Source: Clostridia bacterium (GTDB taxonomy: Bacteria > Bacillota > Clostridia > Oscillospirales > CAG-272). From it: DNA of 64,000 nucleotides. The translations under genes and the position numbers were made by a program. The stretch's first letter is position 1. The number at the start of each line of letters is the position of its first letter. This document shows, piece after piece, positions 44,801 through 53,821 of the stretch. The notes below the pieces were generated by a model. That model was not told the DNA's origin and did not search any database. It saw only the letters and a list, made by a program, of their open reading frames with translations. The stretch covers positions 62,001 through 126,000 of the forward strand of contig JAFTKO010000008.1 of the NCBI GenBank assembly GCA_017453205.1. Direction: 5' to 3'.

Positions 44801-45745
44801 CGTGTAGGTAGACATATCGTAACGCAAGCCGTTGCAAGGCAGTGTGACGTTGAGTCCGCTTGCGTCCAAGGAGTACTCGAGAGCCATCTTAAACAGCGGA
44901 TATTGCTCGTCGGTCGCCTCGTATCCGGTCTCGTCATGGTCGGCATCCATCTGCTCGAAGGTATAATCCTCGCAATAAGCCTTGATGTAAGCCTCGCACC
45001 AGTTGATCTCAACCGAGGATGCGTCGGTCGCAAATACCCAAATGTCCATTTCCTCACAAATGGGGTATGCTTGGAGCAGTTGCTCCTTTGCCTTTTTGGA
45101 GGTCTTGTCGGCAAGTCTCTGATCCTTATAGTAGGTCATGAACTTGTTATAGAAGAACTCCTGAATCTCGCCTTTCTCCACGGCTTCCTTCAAGGGTGTC
45201 TGGATATACTTGACAAAGCTCGTGTCGGAAATCCATCTCGGAACCAGCTTTCTGGATTCCTCGCGTCCGATGGTATACTCCACACGGACACCGTTTTTGA
45301 TGTTGAGGACCGTGATCTGCTGACGCATTGCGGCCTCTTCAAAGCTGTACAGGTACTTGGTGGTACCGTTGTCCACGTACTGAACCACCAACTGAGAAAG
45401 AATCTGCTTTTTGGTGGAGTCGGAGCCCGTGGAAGAAGCAACGTCGTAAGGATTGGAGAACAGGATGTTGTTGGTTGCGATCTCGCGGGTTGCGACCTCG
45501 CCGCTGACAGCATCAACGTAAAGCTCAAAGCCGTCTCTGGTCAGCATCAGCTTCATGCTTTCCAATTTATCCTCGGGTGTTCTGTACACCGTGCCGACAT
45601 AGGTGCTTTGGATCACTTCGTCTGCATTCTTCTCATCTTTACTTGTATCCGTGGTTGTTTCCGCGGCGGATACGCCGATCACCATGGATCCGAGCAAAAG
45701 AATGACAGCCAAGAGTGTCGAAAGTATTCTGTTGTGTAATTTCAT
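41819..45745 (-). CDS. Giant secreted DUF5696-family protein
   Basis: A 1308-aa exported protein with a type I signal peptide (cleavage near VIGVSAAE, residue 28), no lipobox, no sortase motif and no C-terminal membrane helix. Residues ~40-590 are beta-rich domains. Residues ~600-960 look like a TIM barrel with repeated strand signatures (NINFKLTGFANGG, LGLYPDFDFAYINV, LMSEGANAYSWGYLDH) reminiscent of large glycoside hydrolases. Residues ~960-1240 form long helical coiled coils, and a short beta domain ends the protein. DUF5696 proteins tend to occur with sugar ABC transporters in Clostridia; no substrate is known. Confidence 0.85.
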   Translation of the reverse strand: MKLHNRILSTLLAVILLLGSMVIGVSAAETTTDTSKDEKNADEVIQSTYVGTVYRTPEDKLESMKLMLTRDGFELYVDAVSGEVATREIATNNILFSNPYDVASSTGSDSTKKQILSQLVVQYVDNGTTKYLYSFEEAAMRQQITVLNIKNGVRVEYTIGREESRKLVPRWISDTSFVKYIQTPLKEAVEKGEIQEFFYNKFMTYYKDQRLADKTSKKAKEQLLQAYPICEEMDIWVFATDASSVEINWCEAYIKAYCEDYTFEQMDADHDETGYEATDEQYPLFKMALEYSLDASGLNVTLPCNGLRYDMSTYTLENISILPYMGAGNSKNAGLTDAEGNKYAGYNFYPDGSGSLFDFEQLNTKSTTTVRGKVYGIDYAYHQITGTYQKTIRYPVYGTVATEKIYTVNFTSELVLDKETMEIQKGTDGKTMTGDLTPYEFRVSNTVMDLEAIEKYVTEDLKGTLTYSLSEIEKNAEIYERGYVAVIESGESLAEIATYHAGSLSDYNTMMNYFNPKPKDSYDISDSISVTSSSTWTVVSERKYTGNITIHYQMLTDENVGKAEQAENASYTYYDTTWLGMAEAYRDYLIDEGKLTKLTEETTEDNIPLYLEVFGALETTQQIMTIPVDVMTPLTTFENVYQMYDALSDQGVKNINFKLTGFANGGMYSTVPAKLKWEKAVGGSDGFETLISQAADVNAGGEEHLGLYPDFDFAYINVNTLFDSTSLKKDAIKTIDNRYSSLRQYSATQQAYVSFYQLAISPSRYSKFYEKLLKNYEKYGLTTMSVGSLGTTLNSDFDEDDPYNREDGKDYTVQAFQDLQAAGYSLMSEGANAYSWGYLDHMINVDLDSSRYIKSSASVPFIGAVLHGYIQFAGTAFNEEGDTNYAILRALENGAGLYFILSYQNTNELKEDPLLSQYYSVRYDIWEKDVVSYYNELNALLKDVQTKVIVNHQFLVGQRVLDRDELEEELMAKLEQAAAAEEQKQKDNETEKVLSVANAWQTAENATANVKKFLAEMEEINKDIYAVDADGYESGDYANLILQITFLSQELTDAVEALYPHMDDHGENFDALEPKDAVKDLQTVLNTIRSLASGILKQYNQLVALKAEGDALIAELDNAKAVVEASDIDADTKTKMMAKIDAYKKSAQEEFASAEQELQKNSSLVTEGSDDYVVTKAMTALEELLALMNDTESESYEDYQLLLQVLTDNNAIFTAEGIIAAGQLDTETEDTEGDTDADVVYDKHRVDNNQIVVVTYGDRDDTTHAKTYVKSFILNYNNFSVIVDYEDPTTGVVTTYTIPSGGYVVIEH

Positions 45746-45766
45746 TTTCTAACCTCCCGTCTGTCG

Positions 45767-47905
45767 TTAAGCCCGATACTGTAGCTCGGTGACGATGTTG
45801 GTAACAAGGCTGACCAGCTTCGACAGCAGCATGCTGAACAAAAGCACGATAAATACGATACAAGCCATTGCAACCACCGTTCCGAGAATGGTGATCAAGT
45901 TTTTGGACATGGAATAATCGTGTGTTACCATGGTTCCGAAGAACAACAGCAATCCTACCCAAATAAAGGAGAGCGTACCGATAAAGGAGATGATCCCCGC
46001 CTCGGTGGTGGTAACGTAGTTGGAGAAGAAGGTCATGGGAATGGTCAAGATGATCAAGGGCAGCAAGCTGTAAGAGGTAGCAATGAAGATATCCTTAAAG
46101 CTTCCCTCACCCTCAAACAGGGTGGTCAAGCACCAGTTTGCAAGAACAAACAGGAACAGGGGAACCAAAACCGAAATGCACTGTACCCAAATGGTGGAGT
46201 AAGTACCCGTGGGGTTCATGACATAACCTTGACCCACGCTCTGATAGAAGAACGCAACAATGGTCAGTGCAATGAACACGAGAGACGCACGAACCGATCC
46301 GCGATGCTCGTGTTTAAGGTCGTAGAAACCGTCAAACGGATGGAACATCACATAGAAGCCGTACAACAGCTCCTGTCCAAAGGTCTTGCGTGCCTTACCG
46401 TCGGTAGCAACGCGCTTGTTGACCTTTGCCGCCCAACCGAAGAACTTGACTACAAGAACGATCAAGGCGATGATAATGACCAAGATTAAAATAAACCAAG
46501 TGGACATCCAATCCTTACGGACTTCCTTGTAGGAGTTCGACCAGTTTGCGGTATCGTAAGCCGTCTCGTAGTATTCGAGAGACTCTTTAAACTCACCGCT
46601 GCGGTAGAGTGCATTACCGATACCGACGTAAGCGGCGTCGAAGTTGGAGTTTCTCTGCAGGACCGCCTCCCAACAGGAGATCGCGTAATTGTAATCGAGC
46701 GAGTTCTCGGCGGCGATCGCCTCAATCAGCATGTCGCCGTACTCGGTGCGCTCGTAAACGATGATTGTGTTGCTTCCCTTATCCAAAACCAACATCGTGT
46801 CGTTCTGATAGGTGACAGCCTCGATATTGGAAATACTACCCAGCATCGAACCCTTGTCACCAAAAGCAAACAACAGGTTACCGTTAAAGTCGTAGGTGTA
46901 AAGCTTGTTACGCTTGGAGTCGATAATGGTCCAAGTCTTTTCGGGACCGACCGCGACGTCCGTGACCGTGGAGGGTCCTGTATAGGTCGACTCGGTACTG
47001 GTAAAGTCGATCTCACCGGCAGGCGGCCAGAAGCCGTTACGTCTCATGATCTCATCTCCCGCGGGGTTGAGAAGCTTAACGGGCATATAGGTACCGGCCT
47101 TGGTTTTACCTCTGATCGCACTGCTCACGGAGTTTTGATCGATCGAGGAAGTGGTTACATAGATAAAACCTTCATCGGTAATGGTAATGTTATTGTACTC
47201 GGTGGAAACGTACTGCTGAGAAAGCTTTTGCTGTTCCTCGGTTTGGAAACGTCTCCACATGATCTCCCATGCGCTGATGGTGACCGCCTGTGCACCGACA
47301 AATCCGACAAACTGACCGTCGGCATCCATGACGATAATACCTTGGTAGGTGGTGGAGGATACGACATAAATTCTGCCGTACTGGTCGATCGCCATTGCAA
47401 CGGGCTTGTAAACGTCATCGCTGTCAAACAGTTGGCTCTCCGGGGCATCAATGATCGCCTCAAAGTTACCTTTCAAGTCAAAACGAACAATACGGTTCTT
47501 GTCAGTGTCACACACCCAAATCGCCTCATCGGTAACAAACACGCCCTGCGGTGCCGCAAGCGAGTCCTCGGTTCCCTGTGTGTTGATAAACGAAGAAATC
47601 TCGAACTCGTACTCATAGTAACGGCTCAAAACCACGATACGGTTGTTGCCGGTGTCGGCAATGTAAACCTTTTCGTTTTTGTCGGTGACCATGTCGCCGG
47701 GGTTGCTGAAGTTGAGCTCCATGCCCATTTGCGTGTAATCCACGGATTTATTCGCGGAGTACGCGTCGGGAGAATAGAGCGCTTCGCCGTTGATCGAGTA
47801 GGTGTAGGTCTGATATGCCGAGGAAGCACCCGCTCCCACGGTCATTGCCGATGCGATCATCACAAGGGACAATACAAGCAACAAAACAGATGTTATTCTT
47901 TTCAT
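45767..47905 (-). CDS. NHL beta-propeller / TPR / YIP1 membrane protein
   Basis: A 712-aa fusion. Signal peptide (1-28), then an extracellular NHL-type propeller (about 55-400, blades such as VYIADTGNNRIVVLSRYYEYE and IWVCDTDKNRIVRFDLKGN), a TPR-like helical pair (SLDYNYAISCWEAVLQRNSN), one membrane helix (about 475-495) and a C-terminal five-helix YIP1 domain (510-712). This would span the membrane with a sensory or scaffold propeller outside. It lies between the two permease pairs and the DUF5696 gene. YIP1 proteins have no known role in bacterial transport. Confidence 0.85.
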   Translation of the reverse strand: MKRITSVLLLVLSLVMIASAMTVGAGASSAYQTYTYSINGEALYSPDAYSANKSVDYTQMGMELNFSNPGDMVTDKNEKVYIADTGNNRIVVLSRYYEYEFEISSFINTQGTEDSLAAPQGVFVTDEAIWVCDTDKNRIVRFDLKGNFEAIIDAPESQLFDSDDVYKPVAMAIDQYGRIYVVSSTTYQGIIVMDADGQFVGFVGAQAVTISAWEIMWRRFQTEEQQKLSQQYVSTEYNNITITDEGFIYVTTSSIDQNSVSSAIRGKTKAGTYMPVKLLNPAGDEIMRRNGFWPPAGEIDFTSTESTYTGPSTVTDVAVGPEKTWTIIDSKRNKLYTYDFNGNLLFAFGDKGSMLGSISNIEAVTYQNDTMLVLDKGSNTIIVYERTEYGDMLIEAIAAENSLDYNYAISCWEAVLQRNSNFDAAYVGIGNALYRSGEFKESLEYYETAYDTANWSNSYKEVRKDWMSTWFILILVIIIALIVLVVKFFGWAAKVNKRVATDGKARKTFGQELLYGFYVMFHPFDGFYDLKHEHRGSVRASLVFIALTIVAFFYQSVGQGYVMNPTGTYSTIWVQCISVLVPLFLFVLANWCLTTLFEGEGSFKDIFIATSYSLLPLIILTIPMTFFSNYVTTTEAGIISFIGTLSFIWVGLLLFFGTMVTHDYSMSKNLITILGTVVAMACIVFIVLLFSMLLSKLVSLVTNIVTELQYRA

Positions 47906-47915
47906 ATTGTCCTCC

Positions 47916-48788
47916 TTAATCTTTCATACCGCTCGAACCCATCGTCTCGATGATGTTCGACTGTGCAATTACGAATACCAAAATCGGCACTGCCATCATC
48001 AACACGGTAGCCGCCGCGGACGCACCTTGACGCTTGATACCGCCGGCGGTGATCTGCGTGATCGCGTAGTTGATGGATTTGAGCTGTTCGGAATAGATGT
48101 AGGTAGAAGCACCCGCGTTCCACAGGTTTTGGAACGAATAGATGATCAAGGTCAGCCACGCGGGCTTAACCATGGGCATCGCGATGGTCCAGTAGGTACG
48201 CAACTCGCTGGCACCGTCCAAACGGGCACTCTCCAGAACCGTATCCGGAACCGAGCTGTCCATAAACTGCTTCATCAAGTACAAACCAAGCGTTGAACCC
48301 CAAGCGGGAACAACGATTGCCCAGTAGGTATCGATCATGTGTAATGCACTCATGATGATAAAGCTGGTGATCGCGGTCACGGTGGAGTGGAACATGAGCG
48401 AGGTCTGAATGGTCTTAAAGATCGCTTTGCCGCCGGGGAATTTGATCTTTGCCAAGGCATATGCAGCCATGGACGCCAAGAACAGGTGTCCGAATGTACC
48501 GCAAACCGAGGTAAAGATGGTGTTGAAAATGTAACGTGAGAACGGAACCCAAGAGTCGTTCATCAAGGTAAACAGGTCTCTGTAGTTACCGAGATGCGGA
48601 CGGCTTACAAGGAATTTCGGGGGGTACATCCACAACTCATCCAAGGGCTTGAGCGATTGGCTGATGACGTAAACCATCGGCAGGACCATGAAAATTCCCA
48701 ACAGGGTAAGCATTACTGTGATACCGGCGTCACCGCCCGCGGAACGTGACAGGACGACCTTATGTTTTCTTGTTCTTAACTTTGCCAT
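47916..48788 (-). CDS. Carbohydrate ABC transporter permease (MalG type), first pair
   Basis: A 290-aa, six-helix permease of normal length with the EAA loop DTVLESARLDGASELRTYWTI. It is one nucleotide beyond the partner gene's stop region (spacing 1 nt), so both are translated in tight coupling. Confidence 0.93.
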   Translation of the reverse strand: MAKLRTRKHKVVLSRSAGGDAGITVMLTLLGIFMVLPMVYVISQSLKPLDELWMYPPKFLVSRPHLGNYRDLFTLMNDSWVPFSRYIFNTIFTSVCGTFGHLFLASMAAYALAKIKFPGGKAIFKTIQTSLMFHSTVTAITSFIIMSALHMIDTYWAIVVPAWGSTLGLYLMKQFMDSSVPDTVLESARLDGASELRTYWTIAMPMVKPAWLTLIIYSFQNLWNAGASTYIYSEQLKSINYAITQITAGGIKRQGASAAATVLMMAVPILVFVIAQSNIIETMGSSGMKD

Positions 48789-48789
48789 A

Positions 48790-49737
48790 TCACGAACCTA
48801 CCTTTGAGAGTACTTTCTTGACGACCGCGTTCGCGCCTACCATGATTAAGAACAGCACGGTCGCAATTGCCGAAGAATAACCGATTTCATAACGCTGTCC
48901 GCCATAGTCCTCGAGGTGGTGCATGATGGTATGCGCCGCATAGTCGACCGAGGGGAAGCCTGCCAATGCGGTAACAACGCCGCCAAAGCCGAACGAGCTG
49001 GTGATTGCCATGATCGCACCGAACATCAACTGCGGCTTCATGCTGGGCAGTGTGATGTACCAAAGTTCCTGCCAACGGTTCTTGACACCGTCCACAGCAC
49101 CCGCCTCGTAAAGTGAGCGGTCAACGCCCTGCAAACCTGCGATAAACGACAGGAACGAGGTACCGAGCGAGGTCCAAAGGGCAACAACGATACACAGCGG
49201 CATAACGGTGTCGGCGTCCTTGAACCACTTGTGCGGCTCGGTGAGGATTCCGATCTCCATCAAGGTCGCGTTTGCCCAACCCTTGGAGTCAGCCGAGAAC
49301 AGCGTACCCCAAATCAAGTACACCTGACCGGAAATGGACGGTGCATAGAAGATGAGGGTAACGATGGAACGGATACGGGGGGAAAGCTCATTGATGAACC
49401 ACGCGACCAGGAACGACATCAGATATGATGCCGGTCCCACGATGGCTGCGAAGATAAGGGTGTTGGTACATGCGGTCAAGAATACATCATCTGCGAAGAA
49501 CAGGTTGATGTAGTTCTCAATCCAAACAATGCTCGGCATTTGGAGCATGTTAAAGTCGGTAAAGCTGATGAGCACCGAAAGCAAGACAGGCACAACGGTA
49601 AACAGGGTGAACACGATCAGATAAGGTGCAATCAGAAGATATGCGACCCAGTTGCGTTTCATTTCCTTGCGGATCCATTGTCCGTATGTCAAATCTTTTC
49701 TGGCAACAGCTTTATATTCTGCTGTTTTAGCTGACAT
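48790..49737 (-). CDS. Carbohydrate ABC transporter permease (MalF type), first pair
   Basis: A 315-aa, six-helix permease with the EAA loop RSLYEAGAVDGVKNRWQELWYI. N-terminal cytoplasmic residues are polar and basic. Second gene of the operon, directly after the giant solute-binding protein. Confidence 0.93.
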   Translation of the reverse strand: MSAKTAEYKAVARKDLTYGQWIRKEMKRNWVAYLLIAPYLIVFTLFTVVPVLLSVLISFTDFNMLQMPSIVWIENYINLFFADDVFLTACTNTLIFAAIVGPASYLMSFLVAWFINELSPRIRSIVTLIFYAPSISGQVYLIWGTLFSADSKGWANATLMEIGILTEPHKWFKDADTVMPLCIVVALWTSLGTSFLSFIAGLQGVDRSLYEAGAVDGVKNRWQELWYITLPSMKPQLMFGAIMAITSSFGFGGVVTALAGFPSVDYAAHTIMHHLEDYGGQRYEIGYSSAIATVLFLIMVGANAVVKKVLSKVGS

Positions 49738-49780
49738 TTGCTCTTTCTCCTTACTAAAGTTTTTTCATGAAGCGGAACGT

Positions 49781-52700
49781 TTATTGATAAGAAGCAAGCG
49801 CATCCGCGGCGTCTCTGAGACATTCGCCGATGAAGTAGACCAGTTGTTGCTCGTTCAAGCTACTGATCCTGTAGCCGCCGTCCTCGGACTCGGCGGTCTG
49901 CTTGCCAACGTTCTTATAGTACGTAGGCATTTGAACGACCTTGCCGTTGACCTTGACGACGTCCATCATCTGTCCGTCCCAATCGTTCGCAAGAATTGCT
50001 TCAAACAGGGATGCCGCTTCATCAAGTTGAGCAATCTTCTGATTTGCAACAGCATACTTGGCGGCTTCGATCGCCTCGGCATACTTGGTGTTGCCTTCGG
50101 CAATGTACTTTTCGGTCAAATTATCGATGGCATTCATCGCTTGGTTCATTCTCTTGGAAGCCAACGTCTGACCGATCTCAAGCGTTTCGAGGTTGAACTC
50201 CTCGCGCTTACGGGTAATTTCTTTATTGATCGTATTGATATAGCTGAGAATCTCGGTGGTAGGATCGGCGTCATCGTTCAAAGCTGAGAGGAACGCAAAG
50301 TTGGTGTGACGGTCGATAAAGTAACTACCGGGATAGTTCGGGATTGCCGCAAGGTTTTCAAACTGCTTCGACACCTCGGAGTATTCATCGCGTGTCCAAG
50401 GCATGGTCTCAAGCGCGACGCGGTTTGCGGTCGGGTGCTTTGCGGAATCACCGATAATAGCGACCATTTCGTTTGCATACTCGGTCTGCGCTTCGGCTCC
50501 GGTGTACCACTTCATAAAGGTCCAAGCAGAAGCCTCGTCCTCAATTCCGGAAATCATAACAACTGCGTTGATGGTGGAGTCAGCGGTGTTATTAATGATA
50601 AGATTACCGTTTTCATCATACAATTTGGCGCCATTTTCATCGGTTTGAACGGTACCGGGAACCGGAACGAACGCCCATTTACCGTCGATCTCGGTTGCGA
50701 ACACCTTGAGCTGGTTGTAAAGACCCGTGTAGTCGGCAAGGATGATCGGCATTTCACCGGTTCTGAAACGGTTTGCCGCATCGTACTGGTAGGGGAAGGA
50801 GTGCTGTGTAAACATGTTACACATCTTCTCAAACGCCGCCAATCCCTTTACAGAGTCGAGGTTGATTCTCATACCGTCATCGGCGTAAAGGTCACCGTTG
50901 GACTGATACAGGAACACCTTGTAGTTGGTGGTCACACCGATCTCCATGTTGTTCGATTCCAGCTTGGACTGTGCGGTATAGATCTCATCCCAAGTCTTGG
51001 GAATTTCAATCTCCAGCTCCGCAAGAATGTCAAGGCGGACAAACATCATTTGGAAGGTCTGTGTCTCCGGCAAGCCGTAGGTATGAATGTCACCGTCGGC
51101 ATCCGCAATCTCGAGCTGAAGCATTGCCGCTCTGGTAAAGCACTCTTTAACAATCTCGTTAAAGCCGTCCATTTCCTCCACGTTTGTCAATGCTCCGCGG
51201 ATCGCGTAGTTGATAACGGTCGCGTCTGCAAGTCCCAAGTAAACATCGGGTCCCATGCCTGCAAGGATGGAGGGCAACAGGGTACTACCGGTAACCAGCT
51301 TTAGGTTAACAGCGATATTGTTTTCGGGAGTAAACTTGTTGGTGGTAAGGTTACGAATAACCTGAGATTGGTCACGACCGTATGCAAGCCATACGTCAAT
51401 GGTCGCGTCGGTGGTTCCGTCATCCATAGCGCCCATGCTGTTGTAGTCACGTACAAAGCTTTGGAAGAAGCTGGAGAACTCGTGCAACAGGGTTTTCCAG
51501 AAGCCTGCGGCGGCCTTGGGCAGCTCTGCGGAGGCGGGTTGAATCATGATGTAATCAAGCTGCAAGGGCTGTGTCTTTGCGTCGGTAAGGAAAGTACCGA
51601 GGTTACCGATGTAGCTCTTGAGGTTATCGAGGTTCTTTGCGATTTCATCCTCGTCATAAGCAAGCTTACGCAACAGGTTGAGCAACTGGTCACAGGTTCC
51701 CGTATAGGAGGATGCGGTATCCGCAGTCTCCTTGAGGAAGTTGGAAATCCCCTCCAAGCTATTCGCCTGTTTCATCATATCGATCAGCGTGTCGGGGAGC
51801 AAACGCGAGAAGCTGTAATCGCGGTAATCGTCGGGATCGGTACCCGTCAGCTTAATGATACCAAGGTAGTCATCATTGAGCGCATCCAACGTTTCCTGGA
51901 GCTGTTGAACGACCTCGCTCATGGAGCCCAAGGTGACCTCCCAGTGCAGGGTGTAGGTCACGCCCTCACGGAAGTAGATCTGATAGGTATCGGCAACGCC
52001 ATCGCCGTTTGCATCAGCGCCTGTGGAAAGACCGGTGACCTGCCATTTGGTTCCGTAATCATAACGGAGCTCGGCAGCCTCGGAGAACGGGATCCCGTTG
52101 TAGTAGCCCGCAGTGGTGCCGAAAGCCGCTTGATATGCCTCTTCGCTCTCATAATTTGTATAGATGGAAAGAGAACGGCTGACGTACATACCATCGAGGT
52201 AGCTCTGCTTGTAACGGCTGTAGATCTCGTACATACCCGAGCCGCTGACACTGAACTGGTATTCCACCCACTGACCCGCAGTGGACCACTTTTCGGTACC
52301 GATGGTGTTGAGCACCGTGCGGGTGGTATCGGCGGGAGAGGTGAGAGGAGAAGTACGATCCTCTACGGGGTAAACACCGTTGGTGGAGGTATTGGAGGCA
52401 AGCTCCGCCTCAATCTTTACGATGCCGGTACCCTCGTTGAGATTTCCTACATTATTATTAATGGAAGCAAGATAGTCGGCGTAAGACTTGGTCTGCGTGT
52501 AGGGCTTAATGATGATCGCCGCCAACGCCATAGACTCGTTTACACTGTCCATCGTCAAGGAGATCTTGCCGGTTTCCGCATCGGGCTCGAGAACGAAACC
52601 GAAGTCATCGGCATAGAACCCGCCGCTATCACGCATGGTGTAGGACGTCCACTCGGGCGTCTGTACCATGGTGGGACGCAGCTCGTTGGTGTCTGCGTCT

Positions 52701-53548
52701 GTGGTGAAGAAGCGCAGCTCGTATTTTTCAATAAATTCATAGATCGCCTGTGTGATCACAGTGGGGCGCTCTACCGTCACGCTCTTACCGTCCTCGGCAG
52801 CCGTGCAGGTCAAGCCCGCGGCAACAGCCTCACCGATGATCGTGTCAAGCACATCGCCCTTGCCCAACGTGTAAACCGCGGTAAGGCCCGAGGTTCCGTC
52901 AGCCTTGAAGGACGACCAGATCTTTGCCAGCGTCAGCGCACGCGCCTCGGAAAAGGGTGCCTCGCCGTTGATGTAGAACTCACGTTCCACAGACGCGGAC
53001 TTACCGACGATCGGATAATACAGCAACTCAATGCTGTACAGTCCCTTTTCAATGTTTTGCGCGGAAAGGTCGAGCGTCCATGTCACAGAACCGACGCTGG
53101 GCGTGTAGAGTGCCCATTTGCCGCCGATCTCTGCGGGATAGACCAAGTCATCCTTTTTATAACCCGCCGCGACAGCCTCATCGACAGACTTGTAAGTAGC
53201 AAGGACCTCATAGTTGCCGTCCTCGTCCTTTTTGGTCTTGTCGTAAACCGTCATTGTCCACGTGCCGTCTACAAGCTCAATGGTGTTTCCGTCTTCATCC
53301 ACGAAAACCCAATTGGCAGAGGCGTCAAAGGTCTTGGCTTCTGTCTTGGTGGGATTTTGGAAATACGCGGAGTTTCTTTCGATATACTCCTGATACGAGA
53401 TGGTATTCAACTCGTCGACGTAATCCTCAATCGACTTGTCCGTGACTGCGGAGCCGCTGTCAGCACTGACCGCAACCGCCGCGGTACTCACAAGAAACAT
53501 GAACGCCAAAGCGATACAAGCAAATCTTGTGAACTTCGTTTTTCTCAT
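49781..53548 (-). CDS. Giant secreted extracellular solute-binding protein
   Basis: A 1255-aa protein; ordinary family members are 400-550 aa. The signal peptide MRKTKFTRFACIALAFMFLV... is type I (AVAVSA, near residue 29); there is no lipobox. Residues ~75-350 are beta-sandwich-like repeats, ~375-545 resemble a carbohydrate-binding module (KIEAELASNTS, WSTAGQWVEYQFSV), ~545-665 are helical, and ~715-1140 form the type 1 sugar-binding domain (SILAGMGPDVYLGLADATV, TWDEIYTAQSKLE, TAVVMISG-like NAVVMISGIED). The last ~110 residues are helical. The start at 53548 follows a strong AGGAGG. First gene of the operon. Confidence 0.88.
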   Translation of the reverse strand: MRKTKFTRFACIALAFMFLVSTAAVAVSADSGSAVTDKSIEDYVDELNTISYQEYIERNSAYFQNPTKTEAKTFDASANWVFVDEDGNTIELVDGTWTMTVYDKTKKDEDGNYEVLATYKSVDEAVAAGYKKDDLVYPAEIGGKWALYTPSVGSVTWTLDLSAQNIEKGLYSIELLYYPIVGKSASVEREFYINGEAPFSEARALTLAKIWSSFKADGTSGLTAVYTLGKGDVLDTIIGEAVAAGLTCTAAEDGKSVTVERPTVITQAIYEFIEKYELRFFTTDADTNELRPTMVQTPEWTSYTMRDSGGFYADDFGFVLEPDAETGKISLTMDSVNESMALAAIIIKPYTQTKSYADYLASINNNVGNLNEGTGIVKIEAELASNTSTNGVYPVEDRTSPLTSPADTTRTVLNTIGTEKWSTAGQWVEYQFSVSGSGMYEIYSRYKQSYLDGMYVSRSLSIYTNYESEEAYQAAFGTTAGYYNGIPFSEAAELRYDYGTKWQVTGLSTGADANGDGVADTYQIYFREGVTYTLHWEVTLGSMSEVVQQLQETLDALNDDYLGIIKLTGTDPDDYRDYSFSRLLPDTLIDMMKQANSLEGISNFLKETADTASSYTGTCDQLLNLLRKLAYDEDEIAKNLDNLKSYIGNLGTFLTDAKTQPLQLDYIMIQPASAELPKAAAGFWKTLLHEFSSFFQSFVRDYNSMGAMDDGTTDATIDVWLAYGRDQSQVIRNLTTNKFTPENNIAVNLKLVTGSTLLPSILAGMGPDVYLGLADATVINYAIRGALTNVEEMDGFNEIVKECFTRAAMLQLEIADADGDIHTYGLPETQTFQMMFVRLDILAELEIEIPKTWDEIYTAQSKLESNNMEIGVTTNYKVFLYQSNGDLYADDGMRINLDSVKGLAAFEKMCNMFTQHSFPYQYDAANRFRTGEMPIILADYTGLYNQLKVFATEIDGKWAFVPVPGTVQTDENGAKLYDENGNLIINNTADSTINAVVMISGIEDEASAWTFMKWYTGAEAQTEYANEMVAIIGDSAKHPTANRVALETMPWTRDEYSEVSKQFENLAAIPNYPGSYFIDRHTNFAFLSALNDDADPTTEILSYINTINKEITRKREEFNLETLEIGQTLASKRMNQAMNAIDNLTEKYIAEGNTKYAEAIEAAKYAVANQKIAQLDEAASLFEAILANDWDGQMMDVVKVNGKVVQMPTYYKNVGKQTAESEDGGYRISSLNEQQLVYFIGECLRDAADALASYQ

Positions 53549-53788
53549 TTGCGTTTCCTCCTGCAAACTGAAATAATGGGGTTTTCCCCTTTTTGATCTT
53601 GTACCCGCTGCCGCAAGACTCCCGTGGGCGCCAACCGCAACCGATACAAACAGGGTTCGCTCCCGTCCGCCCTCACCGCGCCAAGCCCGCTTTTTCACCC
53701 AAAAGCAGTACAAAGCTCCGTAAAAAACGGCGCAAAAGCGTTCAGCCCACCCCAAACAGAGCAGACTTCCCCCCATTTTGATAGAATA

Positions 53789-53817
53789 ATCATACCACAA
53801 AATCGCTTCTTTGTCAA
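53789..53817 (-). promoter_or_regulatory. Promoter of the 14-kb transport operon
   Basis: On the minus strand TTGACA (53817-53812), 17 nt, TATGAT (53794-53789). The leader of about 230 nt is unusually G-rich compared with the AT-rich DNA upstream; no conserved riboswitch was recognised. Confidence 0.8.
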
Positions 53818-53821
53818 GCAA

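Noticed and set aside
42452-45739. A 1095-codon open frame on the plus strand opposite the DUF5696 gene
   Set aside because: It mirrors the coding strand exactly, has no ribosome site or recognisable domain, and long antisense frames arise where sense codons avoid TTA, CTA and TCA. The same applies to 3377-5044, 8684-10015 and 51368-53596.
53549-53821. N-terminal 91-residue extension of the giant solute-binding protein
   Set aside because: It would bury the signal peptide inside the protein and begins upstream of the promoter; the AGGAGG at the internal ATG is decisive.
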